From positions 19,095,409 to 19,159,408 of the forward strand of contig OY282558.1 in NCBI GenBank assembly GCA_958295665.1: 64,000 bases of DNA. Direction: 5' to 3'. The notes below the pieces were generated by a model, which was not told where the DNA came from, did not search any database, and saw only the letters and a program-made list of their open reading frames with translations. The translations under genes and the position numbers were made by a program. The stretch comes from Tipula vernalis (lineage: Eukaryota > Arthropoda > Insecta > Diptera > Tipulidae). Below, one piece after another: positions 14,219 through 26,276 of the stretch. Position 1 is the first letter of the stretch. Each line of letters opens with the position of its first letter.

Positions 14219-16650
14219 ATGAATCAAGTTGACGAAGATGTACCAACCTTTGTAAGTATTTAGTTTTGGTTTTAAGAGTGATTTTTTATAAACTGAGTTT
14301 AGTTAGGATTAGGATACAATTCGCTACTCCGACTCCAACGATTTCAAAACAAGGCACAAAATGTTTCTAAATAGTTTGAAGCTTCGCCTATCGGCGCCGG
14401 CAAAGTTTTGCTTGTGATAAATTAAACTTTGGCTTGCGAACATATTTGATGCTCATTTCAACAAAATTATATTTTTAATACTATTTTTTAACATAAATTT
14501 CCTGTTCTAGTTTGTGCCGGACAATTTATGCACCAAAACTGGAATAACTGCAAAATGGGTTAGCGGGCACAACATTTCGATTCACGCATATCGACATACT
14601 AAATTCTCGGAAGGAGACCGCCCAACCGAATACAATAACATGTATCCAGTAAATATTCATCATCTCCAGAATGAGTTCATATTCAATGAACCTATTTTAC
14701 GTAGCCTCATTGGAGAGGCCAACAGCATTTTTGTCTCCGTTCAACGCTTGAAACAAAATGGAACTCAAGCCGAGTTTATTAATATATCACGAACATATAG
14801 AAGCACGATTCGAGCCTGTATTGAAAAACTCCAGGATAAACTTACTACTGTTGAGCCCGAGGAGCGAGATAATAAACGGACCAAAGAGGACTACCAAATA
14901 TATATCACAGTGTTTTACTACATCGAATGTATTTGGCATTTATGTGAAATCCTATATATTGATCCAACGCCATCGAATGTAGTCGTACCACAGTTACTCG
15001 AATGGAACCGATTCCATTTTCCAACTTATGAATGTCAAGCAGCTAAATATTTGCAATTCGAGGTCGAGGCAAGTTCAAACCAAGAATTCTGGAACGTGGT
15101 TCGGGGATTGATCATCCAAGGAAACAAACAAATCGCTCGTGCTCTTTTGCGGCTACATCCGTCATACAATACGAATTCATTCCAAAATGCCGATGATATT
15201 CTAGAAAAAATGCCTGTATTCAATATAACATGCGGTCTGTCCCTCCAGAAATTTAAATCCCAATGGCAGTACTGGCTTAATGATACCGATTCAAAATTGG
15301 CCTCAGGAATTTTGTCCACCGAACCCGAACTCGAGCAAATCATAAAACTTACCACCGGGAATACAACAGCTTGGAATGAAATTGCGCGTAAATCTACATC
15401 CTGGTATGAATTCTTTCCAGGATTTATATTCTATACCGAGCCCGGCTGCAAACATTTTGAACTGGGAACGTTTGCAAATAGTTGGCTTACTCGTTGGTTT
15501 AAAGCACAAGGAAGTAACGTCGTGTCACTAAAATTCCTGGATAACGTTATTCTGAATATCATGAAAAACGATATGAATCAAGTGTTACACGATATACAGA
15601 ATATAAACGATAATCAATGGATTGCTGTACATTTATCCGATTTGTTGTATCACTGTGGGCAATTGGAAATTTTCGACGACAGTCATAAAAATGTAAGCGG
15701 ACAGCTTCGAGAATCGTTACTATTCGATTTCGGGTCATCACTAATGTCAAGAGACTCTTTATGGGTGTTCGGTATTGACTATCTAGAACATTGTTCCAAG
15801 GAAGGATTGGCCGCAATGGAGATATTTGTATCTAAAATTCCGCCAAAGAATGAGAAGTACGCACTAAAAATACTTTCGCTAGCACGTAATAAAGGGATGA
15901 AGAATCTTGAAATTGAGATTTGTCGAACTCTAGTGTCGAAAAGTTTATTAAATTTACGATATGGGAATGCGCTGGAATGGGCCTTAAGATCACATGACTA
16001 CTCGATAATTACGTCATTGGCTGATAAAATTTTAAAAAATTACTGTAAAACTGGGACCATGCTGTGTAAAGACATTCTATCAAATATCGGACCGAAAATG
16101 TTAATTTCACCGCGTCTCGTATTTTTGGTGAAGTACCACGATTTCCATGATTTATATGTGAAAAAGCGATATGATGAATCATCTGAATTATTAGTTAACT
16201 TGTTAGCTTCACAACTAACTCCAGAATAGTAAGTCGCTTAATTCTCGACTATAGCACTTAAATATTAACGGATTTTATTTTATTCACAGTTTTTGGCCAA
16301 CAGTATTAGCCGACACCATCCCATTTTTAGAATCTGAAGATCAACTAATCTCTTCAAAAGAGACATACATCATTATTCATAATATCGAACAAAAACTCTC
16401 ACCACTAGTTGAGAAACAAAAACGATTACTTAAACAACGTCATGTAATCCAACCAGATATCAGTTCCAAAGGGGATTCTGAGAGTACATTGTATTTAAAT
16501 CCAAAAGAGGAATCATATTTTTTTAATGAGAAGCGCATAGAGACAATTGAGGAGTTGATCAAAATATTGAGATTGGCGTGTGCCCGAAATTTAGCGCGAA
16601 GTTTAATTACAGAAAATACCTCGTATGCGTCGTTGGATAATAATTATTAA
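14219..16650 (+). CDS. Nup85: Nuclear pore protein Nup85 homologue, three exons
   Basis: Exons are 14219-14251, 14511-16228 and 16290-16650, giving 703 residues (human 656). Nup85 (called Nup75 in Drosophila) is an alpha-solenoid scaffold subunit of the Y-shaped Nup107-160 complex, binding Seh1. Conserved blocks include RTYRSTIRACIEKLQ, IECIWHLCEILYI, NQWIAVHLSDLLYHCGQLEI, LLFDFGSSLMSRDSLWVFGI, NLRYGNALEWALRSHDYSII and RLACARNLARSLI near the C-terminus. Exon 1 encodes only 11 residues (MNQVDEDVPTF) before GTAAGT; the acceptor at 14510 and the donor at 16229 (GTAAGT) keep phase. AATAAA signals lie near 16694. The protein is somewhat longer than the human one, with a Lys/Glu-rich insertion before the last helix. 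This is the last host gene I can recognise in the window. Confidence 0.94.
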
Positions 16651-17310
16651 TTTTTTGTGTTTTTTTATGAATTTTGTAAAATTTAACTTTATTAATAAAT
16701 AAAATTTGTATTTACTTTTAAAACAATATAGAGAATTTTTCATTTGAAAGCGCCAAACTTGTTGAAGAGACATACTTTCACCACTGTAGCGCAAAGTCAC
16801 CGGCCGAGGATTTGAAATTTCGCATATATTCCATCGCTTAGATCAAACTGACGTTCTCAAGGTGACGATTGAATTGATTTTCCGGCTCTGGAGTATGATT
16901 CCAACTTCGCCCTGGAGCAGATTCTAGGTGATTCAATTCGTTACTTATATAAGCCCCCAAAAATAATTGGGCCTGTGATGTTATCTCGTACGCTTATCGA
17001 TTGTCGGTGGAATGGTAAGTATGAAGAAATTTGATTAAATTCTCCTCGCTCTAATTTTGGATGGAAACCTGGTGTTACACCTCGGTCTTGATAGTTAACA
17101 GATATTTTGATGAACAATCTATAGTTCGTGCAACTTATTTAGTTGGTTGGAATGATCCAATGATTGTGAGATTGCGTGGATTACTGAGTGGCATTGCATA
17201 CGTGCTATGATAGTAGTTTTTCCTTTAGTCTGTCATGAGATGATGTCTCAAAGTTCCGCAAACATAATCTGATCTTAACTGCGCGTCATCGGAAATTTTT
17301 GATTCTTATA
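16651..17310. other. Gene-free stretch after Nup85
   Basis: Apart from the Nup85 3' UTR at its left end I see no gene, RNA or clear repeat. Base composition is less AT-rich around 16800-17300 than further on, with no coding frame. Confidence 0.5.
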
Positions 17311-17466
17311 CCCTAGACACACTGGGATTTAATGAAACCGATTTAGTGAATTTGTCGAGATTAGCCACAGTGTGTCAACCTCGATTTAACTAATCCCTTT
17401 GTTTTTGCATAGAAACTTAAACTAATTTAGCTATATCGGATTTATTAAACCACAGTCTGTCTAGGG
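17311..17466. mobile_element. Small MITE with TA target duplication
   Basis: CCCTAGACACACTG at the left end is matched in inverse orientation by CAGTCTGTCTAGGG at the right end. The imperfect terminal inverted repeat extends to about 40 bp, roughly 80% alike. The element is 156 bp, has no coding capacity and is flanked on both sides by TA. This fits a Tc1/mariner-type MITE. Confidence 0.6.
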
Positions 17467-17889
17467 TATTACAGTTCACTATAACGACGATACTACACAT
17501 CAAATGTTTGATCTGAATTTGTGTCATAGCGTATAATAACACGGCTCAGCCAAAGTTTCCATTAGTTGTTGTGTGTTGCCTAATTGTGCGTCTATTTTCT
17601 GCTCAAATATATCGATTAGAATATAATTTTGTACCTGATTCACTTTGGTATGCCGTTATAAGTGCTCGGCTAACCGTTTTCCGTCGTAGGTGTTGCAGTA
17701 TACAAACCAAAACAAACAATCCTCGTCGCAAATTTTGTCACCTCCTTGAGATGGCCAAAATAATTAATTACCGTTGTATTTTTATTTATTTTTATAATGC
17801 TACTCTTCCAGTTAATTTAATGTCCTTCGAAGGAAAGCTAGCTAGTAACACTACATTTACAACACAACACCCCTAGTCATGGCAAATTT

Positions 17890-17980
17890 CCTCTTGCTAC
17901 CAATAGGAATCGAACTAGGGGCGCCCGTATTGCAAAGCGAATTTCTACACAGTTTAGCTCTGAGAGTTATAACATTCTTA
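17890..17980 (-). repeat. tRNA-like sequence, possible SINE head
   Basis: Read on the minus strand, this stretch has a tRNA-like order: a D-arm-like segment, CGCTTTGCAATACGGG resembling a tRNA-Ala anticodon arm (anticodon TGC), then GTTCGATTCC (complement of 17906-17915), a good pol III B box. Stems are imperfect and no clean tRNA folds, so a tRNA-derived SINE or a decayed tRNA copy is more likely than a working gene. Confidence 0.35.
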
Positions 17981-18263
17981 CTTTTAAATTGCAGGATAAA
18001 TATTGCATTTCATTTCAAAGGGGCCCAAACTATATTAATACCTCACGCCTTCTAAAAGATTCATATACCAACCAATTTTGGAATATTATATCACGTTCAC
18101 GTGGAGCTTAGTGTAGTGTAGTGCGTTCCAAAATATGCCACATGTATGAATACACCAATAAAGCACTAAGTTCCTCGTGAATACTATTGCAGCTTAGTGC
18201 AGCAGGCTTTCACATTTAAACTACATGCATAACAGTATTTTATGCCAAAATTATTTTAATTTT

Positions 18264-18320
18264 GGCCCATACTTTGTTTAGGTTACTTATGTTTTAATGC
18301 CCATACTTTGTTTAGGTTTA
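18264..18320 (+). repeat. Short tandem duplication
   Basis: GCCCATACTTTGTTTAGGTT occurs twice, about 33 bp apart. It is a simple local duplication with no further structure. Confidence 0.6.
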
Positions 18321-18936
18321 TTTAATGTTAACATCTGTTTTAGAAATTTAAGTTTTGCACAGGTTTGAGAAGTTTGTCTTTATTGTTAATCTTGTAATTA
18401 TTAACTTGCCGTGCGATTCCTAAACTAAGATTTCCAATTTTTGAGTCGTTATTCTTACAATGACAAAATTATTAAAAAGTAAATTCACGACCCTTCCAGG
18501 AATTAATTATTAATACGGCCACATAATAGTTCTTTTTGCTTAAATCCAATTAACACATATCTGCAACCCTCGTTAGTTAAATGTCTTCGTAATGAAACAA
18601 TCAAATTAAAAATCAGTTACTTGAGGAAAATACCATATTTTCATCATACAACAACAACAACAATCTGTGATGTAATCTGATAAATTACAACAAAAAAAAA
18701 ATTGAGTATATACACAATTAATTTTACTCTGCTTAATTATAATTAAATTGATTAAGAAAATAGAAAATTATATATTTTCAAAAAGATAGGGAAAATGAAT
18801 GGATATGATGAAAATGTAAATTATACAAGGTGAGGAAATACTTTTCGTTACCTAAGCAATTTTTTTTTGGTTACTCAGTAATCACCTGATATTTTACAGT
18901 TGAAATTATAAATTGAATGTTACTAAGCCACTAGAT

Positions 18937-18960
18937 CAGTGATGCTCAACCTTTTTGGCC
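18937..18960 (+). mobile_element. Isolated hAT-like terminus
   Basis: CAGTGATGCTCAACCTTTTT matches the common hAT terminal form that begins CAGTG and continues with TCTCAACC-type sequence. I found no matching inverted right end nearby, so only one end seems to survive. Confidence 0.3.
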
Positions 18961-20186
18961 TTTAGAACAGATAACAATTTTGTTTTTTTGTGATTGTATA
19001 CTACAGATAAGCGGCAGCGTTTTTAGTTGAACAATTTAATATTTGGATCTAACATATTGTGTAGGAATCCAAAACATTGATTCATCAATGCAAAGTTCAA
19101 TCTCGAAAGAGTTGAGTTACTCGTACAGAGATTTAATTAAGAAGAGCCGCTTCAGATCACCCGAGGTTCAAGTTCTTATAGACCACAGTGTTGCAATACA
19201 TTTGTCGCCATCAGTTCTAACTTTAACGTTCAGTATGATAGTGTGAATGTAATGCTTGTTTTGGAGCAGCAGGTTCGCTTATGGTACTATTGGGGGAGGG
19301 GAGGGGGGTCTAGGGATTGGGGATTTTTTTTTTATTTAAATTGGTAAGCGTAATTAATATTCCAAACCATATGCGGTCGTCTAAATTTCGAATTTGTAAA
19401 AATTTTCAGAGCTAACTTTAAATTTTGAATTTTTATAAGCTTTTCAATTTGAAAACATTATTTTTATAATTGAGAATTCAGAAGCCTTAATGAAAAAATC
19501 GATTTCAAATCTTGTTAAAACAACGAGAAATGATTACGCGAAATTTTTTGCTCTACATTCGGTCACACTGGAATATGTTTGACATTTTAGTAAGGCGATT
19601 GTAACAATTGAAGTTTTTGAGTAAATTACTGTCCAAGCAACAAAATTGAAAGTGTTTAACTGGCACACAGTAGAAATTATCCCAATTTTCGGCCCCTAAG
19701 TAAGTTTTGTTTACGGATACAAAATTTAGTATTATTATAAAAGGGGTCAAAAGTGAGCTTTTGCCTCTGTTTTTCATGCCAAAAACGTTTGTTATCTTTC
19801 TGCTTTGTTGACTGTGTAATCGTATGTCTCCCTTTTTTACCCTTTTGTATAAAAAGAACAATAAAACAGTTTTGTTTCCTTAGATTAAATTGAACCCTTG
19901 TATATATATGTATAGCCAAAGAAGTCTACGTTGTTCTAAAATTGACTGCCTGGGTAGCCACAAATAAATTCTCTTGTTAGCAATAAAAATATTTGCATTT
20001 TATTTGCGTCAGTTTATGGCTCCTTTGTTTTTGTTGCTCCTTTAACCCATTTTATAACTAAGAGCATATCTGAACGGTGACTTCTTACTTCTCTCTTCAA
20101 CATTATTAATGTTGCGTGCGATGCGGCTTAGAAGATGTTTACGGCAAACAACCTTAGTAGTAAAATTCGCATAAGTATTTTCTAAG
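18961..20186. other. Gene-free AT-rich stretch
   Basis: No gene, RNA or family-level repeat is recognised. A G-run sits near 19293-19310. Confidence 0.5.
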
Positions 20187-20440
20187 CGTTCGATATTGAA
20201 AGGCCGAATGTTGGAATTCCGAATTTTGAAAGGCCGAACATCGAAAGGCCGAATGGGTCGGAAGGCCGAATGTCATATCACCGAATGTGTCGAAAGGCCG
20301 AATGTCTAATGGCCGATTGGGTCGAAATGACGAAAGAGTTGAAAGGCCGAATGGGTCGAAAGGCCGAATGTCGAAAGACCGAATGGGTCAAATGGCCGAA
20401 CTGCCGAAAGACCGATTAGGTTGAAAGGCCGAATTTTCAT
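20187..20440 (+). repeat. Minisatellite block, GAAAGGCCGAATG-type units
   Basis: About a dozen imperfect copies of a 13-16-bp unit close to CGAAAGGCCGAATGGGT follow one another. The same motif recurs in reverse orientation at 21533-21704. Confidence 0.85.
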
Positions 20441-20547
20441 TAAATTTTCATTCACTTAATTGATTGAAATCAATATTTAAAATGATTGAATTTATTTCTT
20501 AATGTAAAATAATTTCAATAAATTGGAAATGCGTGTTATGTACATAT

Positions 20548-20548
<1 letters not shown>

Positions 20549-20579
<31 letters not shown>

Positions 20580-20899
20580 GGGGGGGCCATGCGGGCGATC
20601 AGCCACTTCGCACTGCGACCTAAAAGATCTATTGTGCTGGCCCCTGCTTAATTATCCGTCCAGTCAATATTCAGGTTCTTAATGAACCTGACAATACTGC
20701 CTCCCGGTACGTGATACATACTATCTGGGCATATTGCTCTCCCTCCTAGATGTTTACTACAGCATGTAGTTCCGCTAGAAAGACGGTAGCATTGGAGCTC
20801 AAGGACCTCGAGAGGGTTGTGCCACTCCCGTATATTCCTACTCCTGCCCCGTATTCCGTTTGATTTTACTCTTACGAGTTGCTGGGAATTGCAAATCAC
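20549..20899 (-). mobile_element. 5'-truncated I-like non-LTR retrotransposon, 3' end
   Basis: On the minus strand, an open frame (20899-20648, 83 codons) ends in a Cys/His-containing stretch with GGSIVRFIKNLNIDW. It resembles the C-terminus of RNase H-bearing non-LTR retrotransposons, where a phrase like SILRFI is typical. A short GC-rich 3' UTR follows (20647-20581), then a (AAT)n tail of about 30 bp (20580-20549). A TAA-type repeat tail is the hallmark of I-clade elements. How far the element extends to the right of 20899 is unclear. Assignment is from the tail and one short motif. Confidence 0.5.
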
Positions 20900-21189
20900 C
20901 TGTAGGTCACCCAGCTATACTACAGGAAGGCTAAAAATAAAACTGGAGGGTGCCTGGTATCCAGAGTCCGCATATTTTGGGCTGATTAACCTATCAGCCA
21001 TTCATCTTTCGGCATATGCTGTTCCACCTTAGATTAGGGTTTTTTGTCAAGGTTTTCTCCTTTAGCGCCGTACTTTGGCCTGTGCCAAATGGCCTAAAAT
21101 GTGCCAAGTGGCCTTAGTTACCAGTGGTTGCCACGAGGAGGCAGTACGTACACTTGCGAATTGTGCACAGGTTACCCCTTACACAATTG

Positions 21190-21326
21190 TACCCATCACG
21201 CAGCTGCCTAATGACAAGACCAGAACAGCTCACGTGATGCGCACCCTACTTAAAGGTTACGGAGCTGGTAGATTAATCTACTCAACTTTGATCCCCCCCT
21301 CCAATAGACGCCAAACCACCTACATA
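21190..21326 (+). repeat. Dispersed repeat, copy 1 (inverted copy at 24391)
   Basis: The segment contains CGCAGCTGCCT, then GACCAGAACAGCTCAC, and ends CCAATAGACGCCAAACCACC (21301-21320). The same blocks appear in the opposite orientation at 24391-24471, where about 50 bp between the second and third block is missing. Confidence 0.7.
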
Positions 21327-21532
21327 TGTAGCATATTACATATTCAAATTTTGTCGGAAAAAAAAAATTATTTATTTTTGTTTTTTTATTATAAATAATT
21401 AATTATAATATATTAATTAATTTTTAATTATATGAAAAAAAAAAAACGTAAGAAGATTTTAACATTTAAAGCGATTACTATTAAACATTTTTATACAAAA
21501 ATTTTGATAAAAATATAAACGGACACAATTAG

Positions 21533-21704
21533 CCTTTCGAAACATATTTCGACACAATCAGCCTTTCGAAATTCGTCTTTCGATATTCGGCCTTTCGACC
21601 CTTTCGACCTTTCGATATTTGTCCTTTCGACATTTCGGCTTTCAACATTCGGCCTTTCGGCGTTCGACCTTTCGACACTTTGCCTTTCGGCCTTTCGGCC
21701 CTAT
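21533..21704 (-). repeat. Minisatellite block in inverse orientation
   Basis: Imperfect copies of CATTCGGCCTTTCGAC-type units, the reverse complement of the block at 20187-20440. The two blocks enclose about 1.1 kb that includes the I-like tail. Confidence 0.85.
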
Positions 21705-23600
21705 TCCTTTTAAAGGACCTGGCGATACAGTTACGTTTAACACACTTTATTATTCTAGCATTAGTCACAAATTGATGCAGACATTTTAAATCACGTTCAG
21801 GTATTAAATGCGTTCTCGGTAAAGCGCTTGCAATTATTACCGTGGGAAGATATTCGCGATAGGATAATTCACAATCCGGGATATGCTGTCTTTATTTTGG
21901 GTCGAAATCAAAGAAACAAAGGTCCTGGCGGAAATCAAGTAGTGCATGTAAAAAAATCAGTGTGCGCTAAACATAAATAACAACGATTGTAAGGTAAGGT
22001 GCCATTTATGCCCGGTTTAACAAAAACGAGACAATCTCCAGTTAAATAATATTTCATCTCTTTCTTCTTTTTGAAATTGCCATTGTAAAATATTTAATCA
22101 AAGTGAATTATTTTTATTATTTTTGGCTCAAACATACATATGTACATCAAGAGTTTCTTCTGTTGGCTACTCGGGGCATCCAGTTGTAGAATAAGATAGT
22201 ACAAATATTAACGCAAACAAATCTCAACTTGAACAAACTCCGGTCCTATATTTGAAAATTTTTAAAAATTAGTAATTTTTAGAATGTCGACGGGTTCGAA
22301 CCCAGTAAGTTAAAAATTAAAAAAATTACGAGCATTTTAAAATTAAATGGGTACTCGGTTGCGGCTCTAAGCGCGTGAAACGCAGTGCTGTAACTAGGTA
22401 CCTGCAGCACCCATTGCCGCCCAAATCGAATATTAGTTCAAAGTCAAGATTAGAGAGATGGTAGTTCAGATTAAGCTTAAAGTAGGCCACCCTTATTTGT
22501 AATATACGTTTTGCACTCGAAATTTAGCTCTTTTGTACTTCAAATTCAACCTATTACAAATCAAATTAAGCCTTTTGCGCTTATTTAACGAATATATTTT
22601 ACTGCCGGTAAATGGTAAATAAAAACTTAATTTACCGGTAAACCTTGTTTATTTTGAAAAACTATTGTATATATAAGGAAATTGCAAATTCCAAATTAAT
22701 TTCGCAATTAGTAATCGTGTTTTTTGTTGTTGTCTCGAATTTCAACTTTTAAAATTTCTCGAGATTATTGGAGTGTAGTATGGCAACGGGATGCGTGATG
22801 TTCGATACTTAATTGGTGATTAGGTGTTTCAAAACAGTCAGGTTATTTGAGATTTTCAAGATTATTCGAAAAAGTTTGAGATTGTATTTGATGTGTATTT
22901 GATAGTTCGATGTTACTCAAGAATCTTAGTATATTCGAAGAACATGATTATACAAGGGGTCTAAATGCAAAAACCGATAAATCCATTTTTTTTCAAAAAT
23001 GAATTATGCATATCACTGAACGTAGCTCGAATAGTAGAATTCGAATTTAGAAATGAATATTTGCAAAGAACCATAATTACAGTGTTAATTGCATTGTAAC
23101 TTTAGAAAAAAATGCAAAACCCGATATTTTCATACCGAAATAAAAAGCAAAAAGCGATATATCCAATAGCCAATATATTCAGGTTGTTTTGATCACGTGA
23201 CATATTTTTTCACGTGATATCTTTTTAAAATTTTTAAAAGGAAATTGATTAGTATACTGTCAATGTTCGTTGAGTGAATGCTGAAGAGAGTCATTTTTTA
23301 TAACGGCTAAAGTTTTTGTACTGAAGTATCAACATTTTGTGTGTTATTTTAATTAATTTTAATTTTTACTTAAAGTTTGACTGCAATTTTTATTATTATA
23401 TTACCGCTATATGACAATAACCTTGGTTTTCAGGCTCCTCGTGCTATACCGACCTTACTGTTACCTATCATCAAATCTGGAGGGTTTTTTTAAATTTTTT
23501 TTTTGTAATTGGTTAATTGTTTTGGTTTGCTTTTCAATTTGATTACGAATTTTTCCTTGTTCCGTTATATTGATTTTCTCTCGTATTATTTATCTGGCAG
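21705..23600. other. Gene-free stretch
   Basis: No coding frame, structural RNA or named repeat is recognised. A GGTTCGAACCC motif at 22289-22299 looks like a pol III B box but has no A box at the right distance. Confidence 0.45.
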
Positions 23601-23965
23601 GCCCTGATTTACGCACCACTCACTATTATAGGTGAGTAGGTGGGTGTGAATCAGGGATGGGCGGGTAGGCCGGGTTTCTCATGGGTAGGTCGGTGAATCC
23701 ACTTCTCTCTGGGCGTGTCGTTCGTTCCTCCAGGGCAAGCTGTGCTGGAGGGCGGCACGCTACATGAGGGGTTCGAATTGAGATGGCGTTTTCCGCTCCG
23801 GGGGAGCCTTACTAGGTCTGTCAGCGAAGCGCCCTTCCATCTTTAATCGGCATCGGTCACCGCTGCGATGTGGAGACGGCATCCCGGTAGGCGGCCCGAT
23901 GATAAGGGGGTTTCGTTGGCAGTCATGGTGGGGATCGCCGGGGGTTGAATTCGTCATCACTTCGC
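23601..23965. repeat. GC-rich island with two hairpins, probable mobile-element fragment
   Basis: This 365-bp block is sharply more GC-rich than its surroundings. It opens with an inverted repeat (CCCTGATT.. to ..AATCAGGG, 23608-23655) and holds a second hairpin (CCTCCAG..CTGGAGG, near 23731-23752). The minus strand has a 66-codon open frame (23960-23760) rich in Pro, Arg and Lys that I do not recognise. The composition break suggests an inserted element. Confidence 0.4.
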
Positions 23966-24390
23966 GAGCTCCTTCCTGCTTATTATTTTATTAGCCACTG
24001 TGAACGTGGTAAAGGTAGTCTGCGTTTTTTTTTTTTCCTAGTTTTTTTGTAATGTTGTTTTTTTTTAAACATGCGGTTATTCAAGCATGGAAGTTATGTC
24101 TGAAAACCCCACGCCACAACCACGAGCTCTAGCCGGCTACTAGACCGCATCAGACCGCTACTTCCATGTCTGCTAACAAAATCTTTTGATTTTGTTACAA
24201 TATTTAGGCTTTCCGAAATAATTCATTAAAATCCAGATTTTTCGGTGTTATTGAAATTGTTCGAGATCAATCGAGATTCGCGTAATATAAAAATTATTCG
24301 AATTTTTCCGGGTTAAAGTTTTTCGACATTTCTAGGATTATTCGACCTTAGCTTCGAGTTGTGGGAACTTGCAGAGTTACACATATAAAT

Positions 24391-24471
24391 GGTGGTTTGG
24401 CGTCTATTGGAAGAAGGGGGGAGGGGACCAAAGGTGAGCTGTTCTGGTCATGTACATATGAGGCAGCTGCG
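24391..24471 (-). repeat. Dispersed repeat, copy 2 (inverted, internally deleted)
   Basis: Begins GGTGGTTTGGCGTCTATTGG and ends near AGGCAGCTGCG, matching the copy at 21190-21326 in inverse orientation with an internal deletion. Confidence 0.65.
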
Positions 24472-25715
24472 TTTCGACTAAAGAGTGATTGAAATTTCTC
24501 ACCAATTAAAAATTCACCCTAGTGTTAGAGATTAACTTCTTTCTTATAATAACATCACCAAGAAAACTCGTCTTCTAATTTCATAAACTTCGTGTTGCTC
24601 AACACCATAGACCTAGATAGATACCACATTATAATCAGTACAACATAACTTCAAATGAAAATTTTTTTTCTTACAAAGGTAATTGAATTGTGAACAAATT
24701 TGCTTTTCTAACATAAATATGTAATTTGGTGAACGTATACTTATACATACAATTTTTTTTAAGTTTTAATTTTTTTTTGTCTCTGTGCAAACGAACGAAT
24801 GATTTGTATAAAAATGTATTTAACTCGAGCCATGATACTGCTATGTAATTATTAAATGTTAATTAATCCTTTCGTTCTTGTATGTATGAACGCGATAAAT
24901 CCTTTGTATTTTAAATATGGCTTAGCGCGTTAATCATATTGCTATTCGTATAGGTACATAGTACGTGTTCGTACCTACAAGAAAATGCGATGATTATACA
25001 CAATTTATTAATCTCTTTGTATTAACATATTAGTATTATACAATTCATGGTTTGGTTGGCATAATAATAACATGAACATTCAAAGGGTTAATAAAAAAAC
25101 CGTATTCATAATGAGAAATTTGAAAACATTTTAGTTTCAATAACATTAAAAAGTTTTCTAAATGCAATTATTTTGATTTTAACAATTTTCTTATTTTGTT
25201 TCTTATTATACTTGCCATTCTGTAAGAATAAAATTATAGAATTTTGCTTTGAACAAACATTTAACCGTAAGATGAAAATTTTTTCCATGTTTGCTTTTCA
25301 AATATTCTTGTTTATTGTTAAATAAACTGTACATCTTCCCTTGGTTGTTGGTACTTGTTATTCTGTTTATTTAATTTATGATAATTTATTTTTATTTTAT
25401 TTTCTTTTGTTTAGCAATTTAAAAAGAAAAAATTTATCTTTTGTACGCTACGCTATGTACGAAGTATATAAAATTTGCAAATACAAAATTATTACAATTT
25501 TTATTTTCCACTTAGAATTACATTACAGTTGTAACAAAAGCTTTAGTTTCTTTCGCTTTATTAACTATGGGTAAATGATTGCTTTAATTTGGAAAAAACT
25601 TAAGGTTTAAGAAGCTGCCTTATCAAAACCACAAATTAAACGTTTCGTAAAGTTAAATAAAAACTCAACGTTTTTTTAGTTTATCTTTACGATTGAAGGG
25701 TTTCATTTATTAAAA
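24472..25715. other. Gene-free AT-rich stretch
   Basis: No supported gene or repeat. Short open frames here are low-complexity Phe/Lys/Ile/Asn-rich translations of AT-rich DNA. Confidence 0.5.
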
Positions 25716-25769
25716 GTGACGTTTTCGATCACTAAGTACATTTTTAGTGTGCTAAATTGCTTAATTAAT

Positions 25770-26276
25770 ACCTACTGTCAAAAGTGTACAACAAGTGATA
25801 AACGGCCTTATGCCAATATCCTTGTTAATGATGTTCCTTACCGAGGTCTGTTAGACAGTGGAGCGAGTGTCAGCGTTTTGGGTTGTGGTTCCGAAAAGTT
25901 GTTGAGTGACACCAATTTTAAATTCCATAAATTTCCTTCTTCCATTCAAACTGCCAGTGGTCAAAAACAGTCAATAATTGGTTATGTACATGCTCAGGTT
26001 CAGTTTAATTCTCAACGTCATAATATGCGTTTCTATTTAGTACCTACCTTAGAGCAGTCGTTGTATTTGGGGATCGACTTTTGGAATCAATTTGGAATTT
26101 CACCACAGATATCTGCTTTGAGTGATATAACTGAATCTTTGGATTTACCTGTCTCTCCGAAATTTCATCGGCTCTCTCCAGAAGATGACAGCAAGCTCTC
26201 TACGATTGTAAAGAAATTTCCATCAAGTGTTAAATTAGGCCTTGGTCGAACCACGTTAGTATTTCACCGTTATTGA
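25770..26276 (+). pseudogene. Gypsy aspartic protease region (broken)
   Basis: The retropepsin motif LLDSGASVSVLG lies near 25845-25880, followed by a flap-like stretch (QSIIGYVHAQVQF) and LYLGIDFWNQFG. The frame ends at a stop at 26276 within the linker before reverse transcriptase, where the reading phase changes. Confidence 0.8.

Noticed and set aside
22285..22305. GGTTCGAACCC as a tRNA or SINE B box
   Set aside because: The inverted-repeat motif is present, but no A box or tRNA arms lie at the right distance on either strand.
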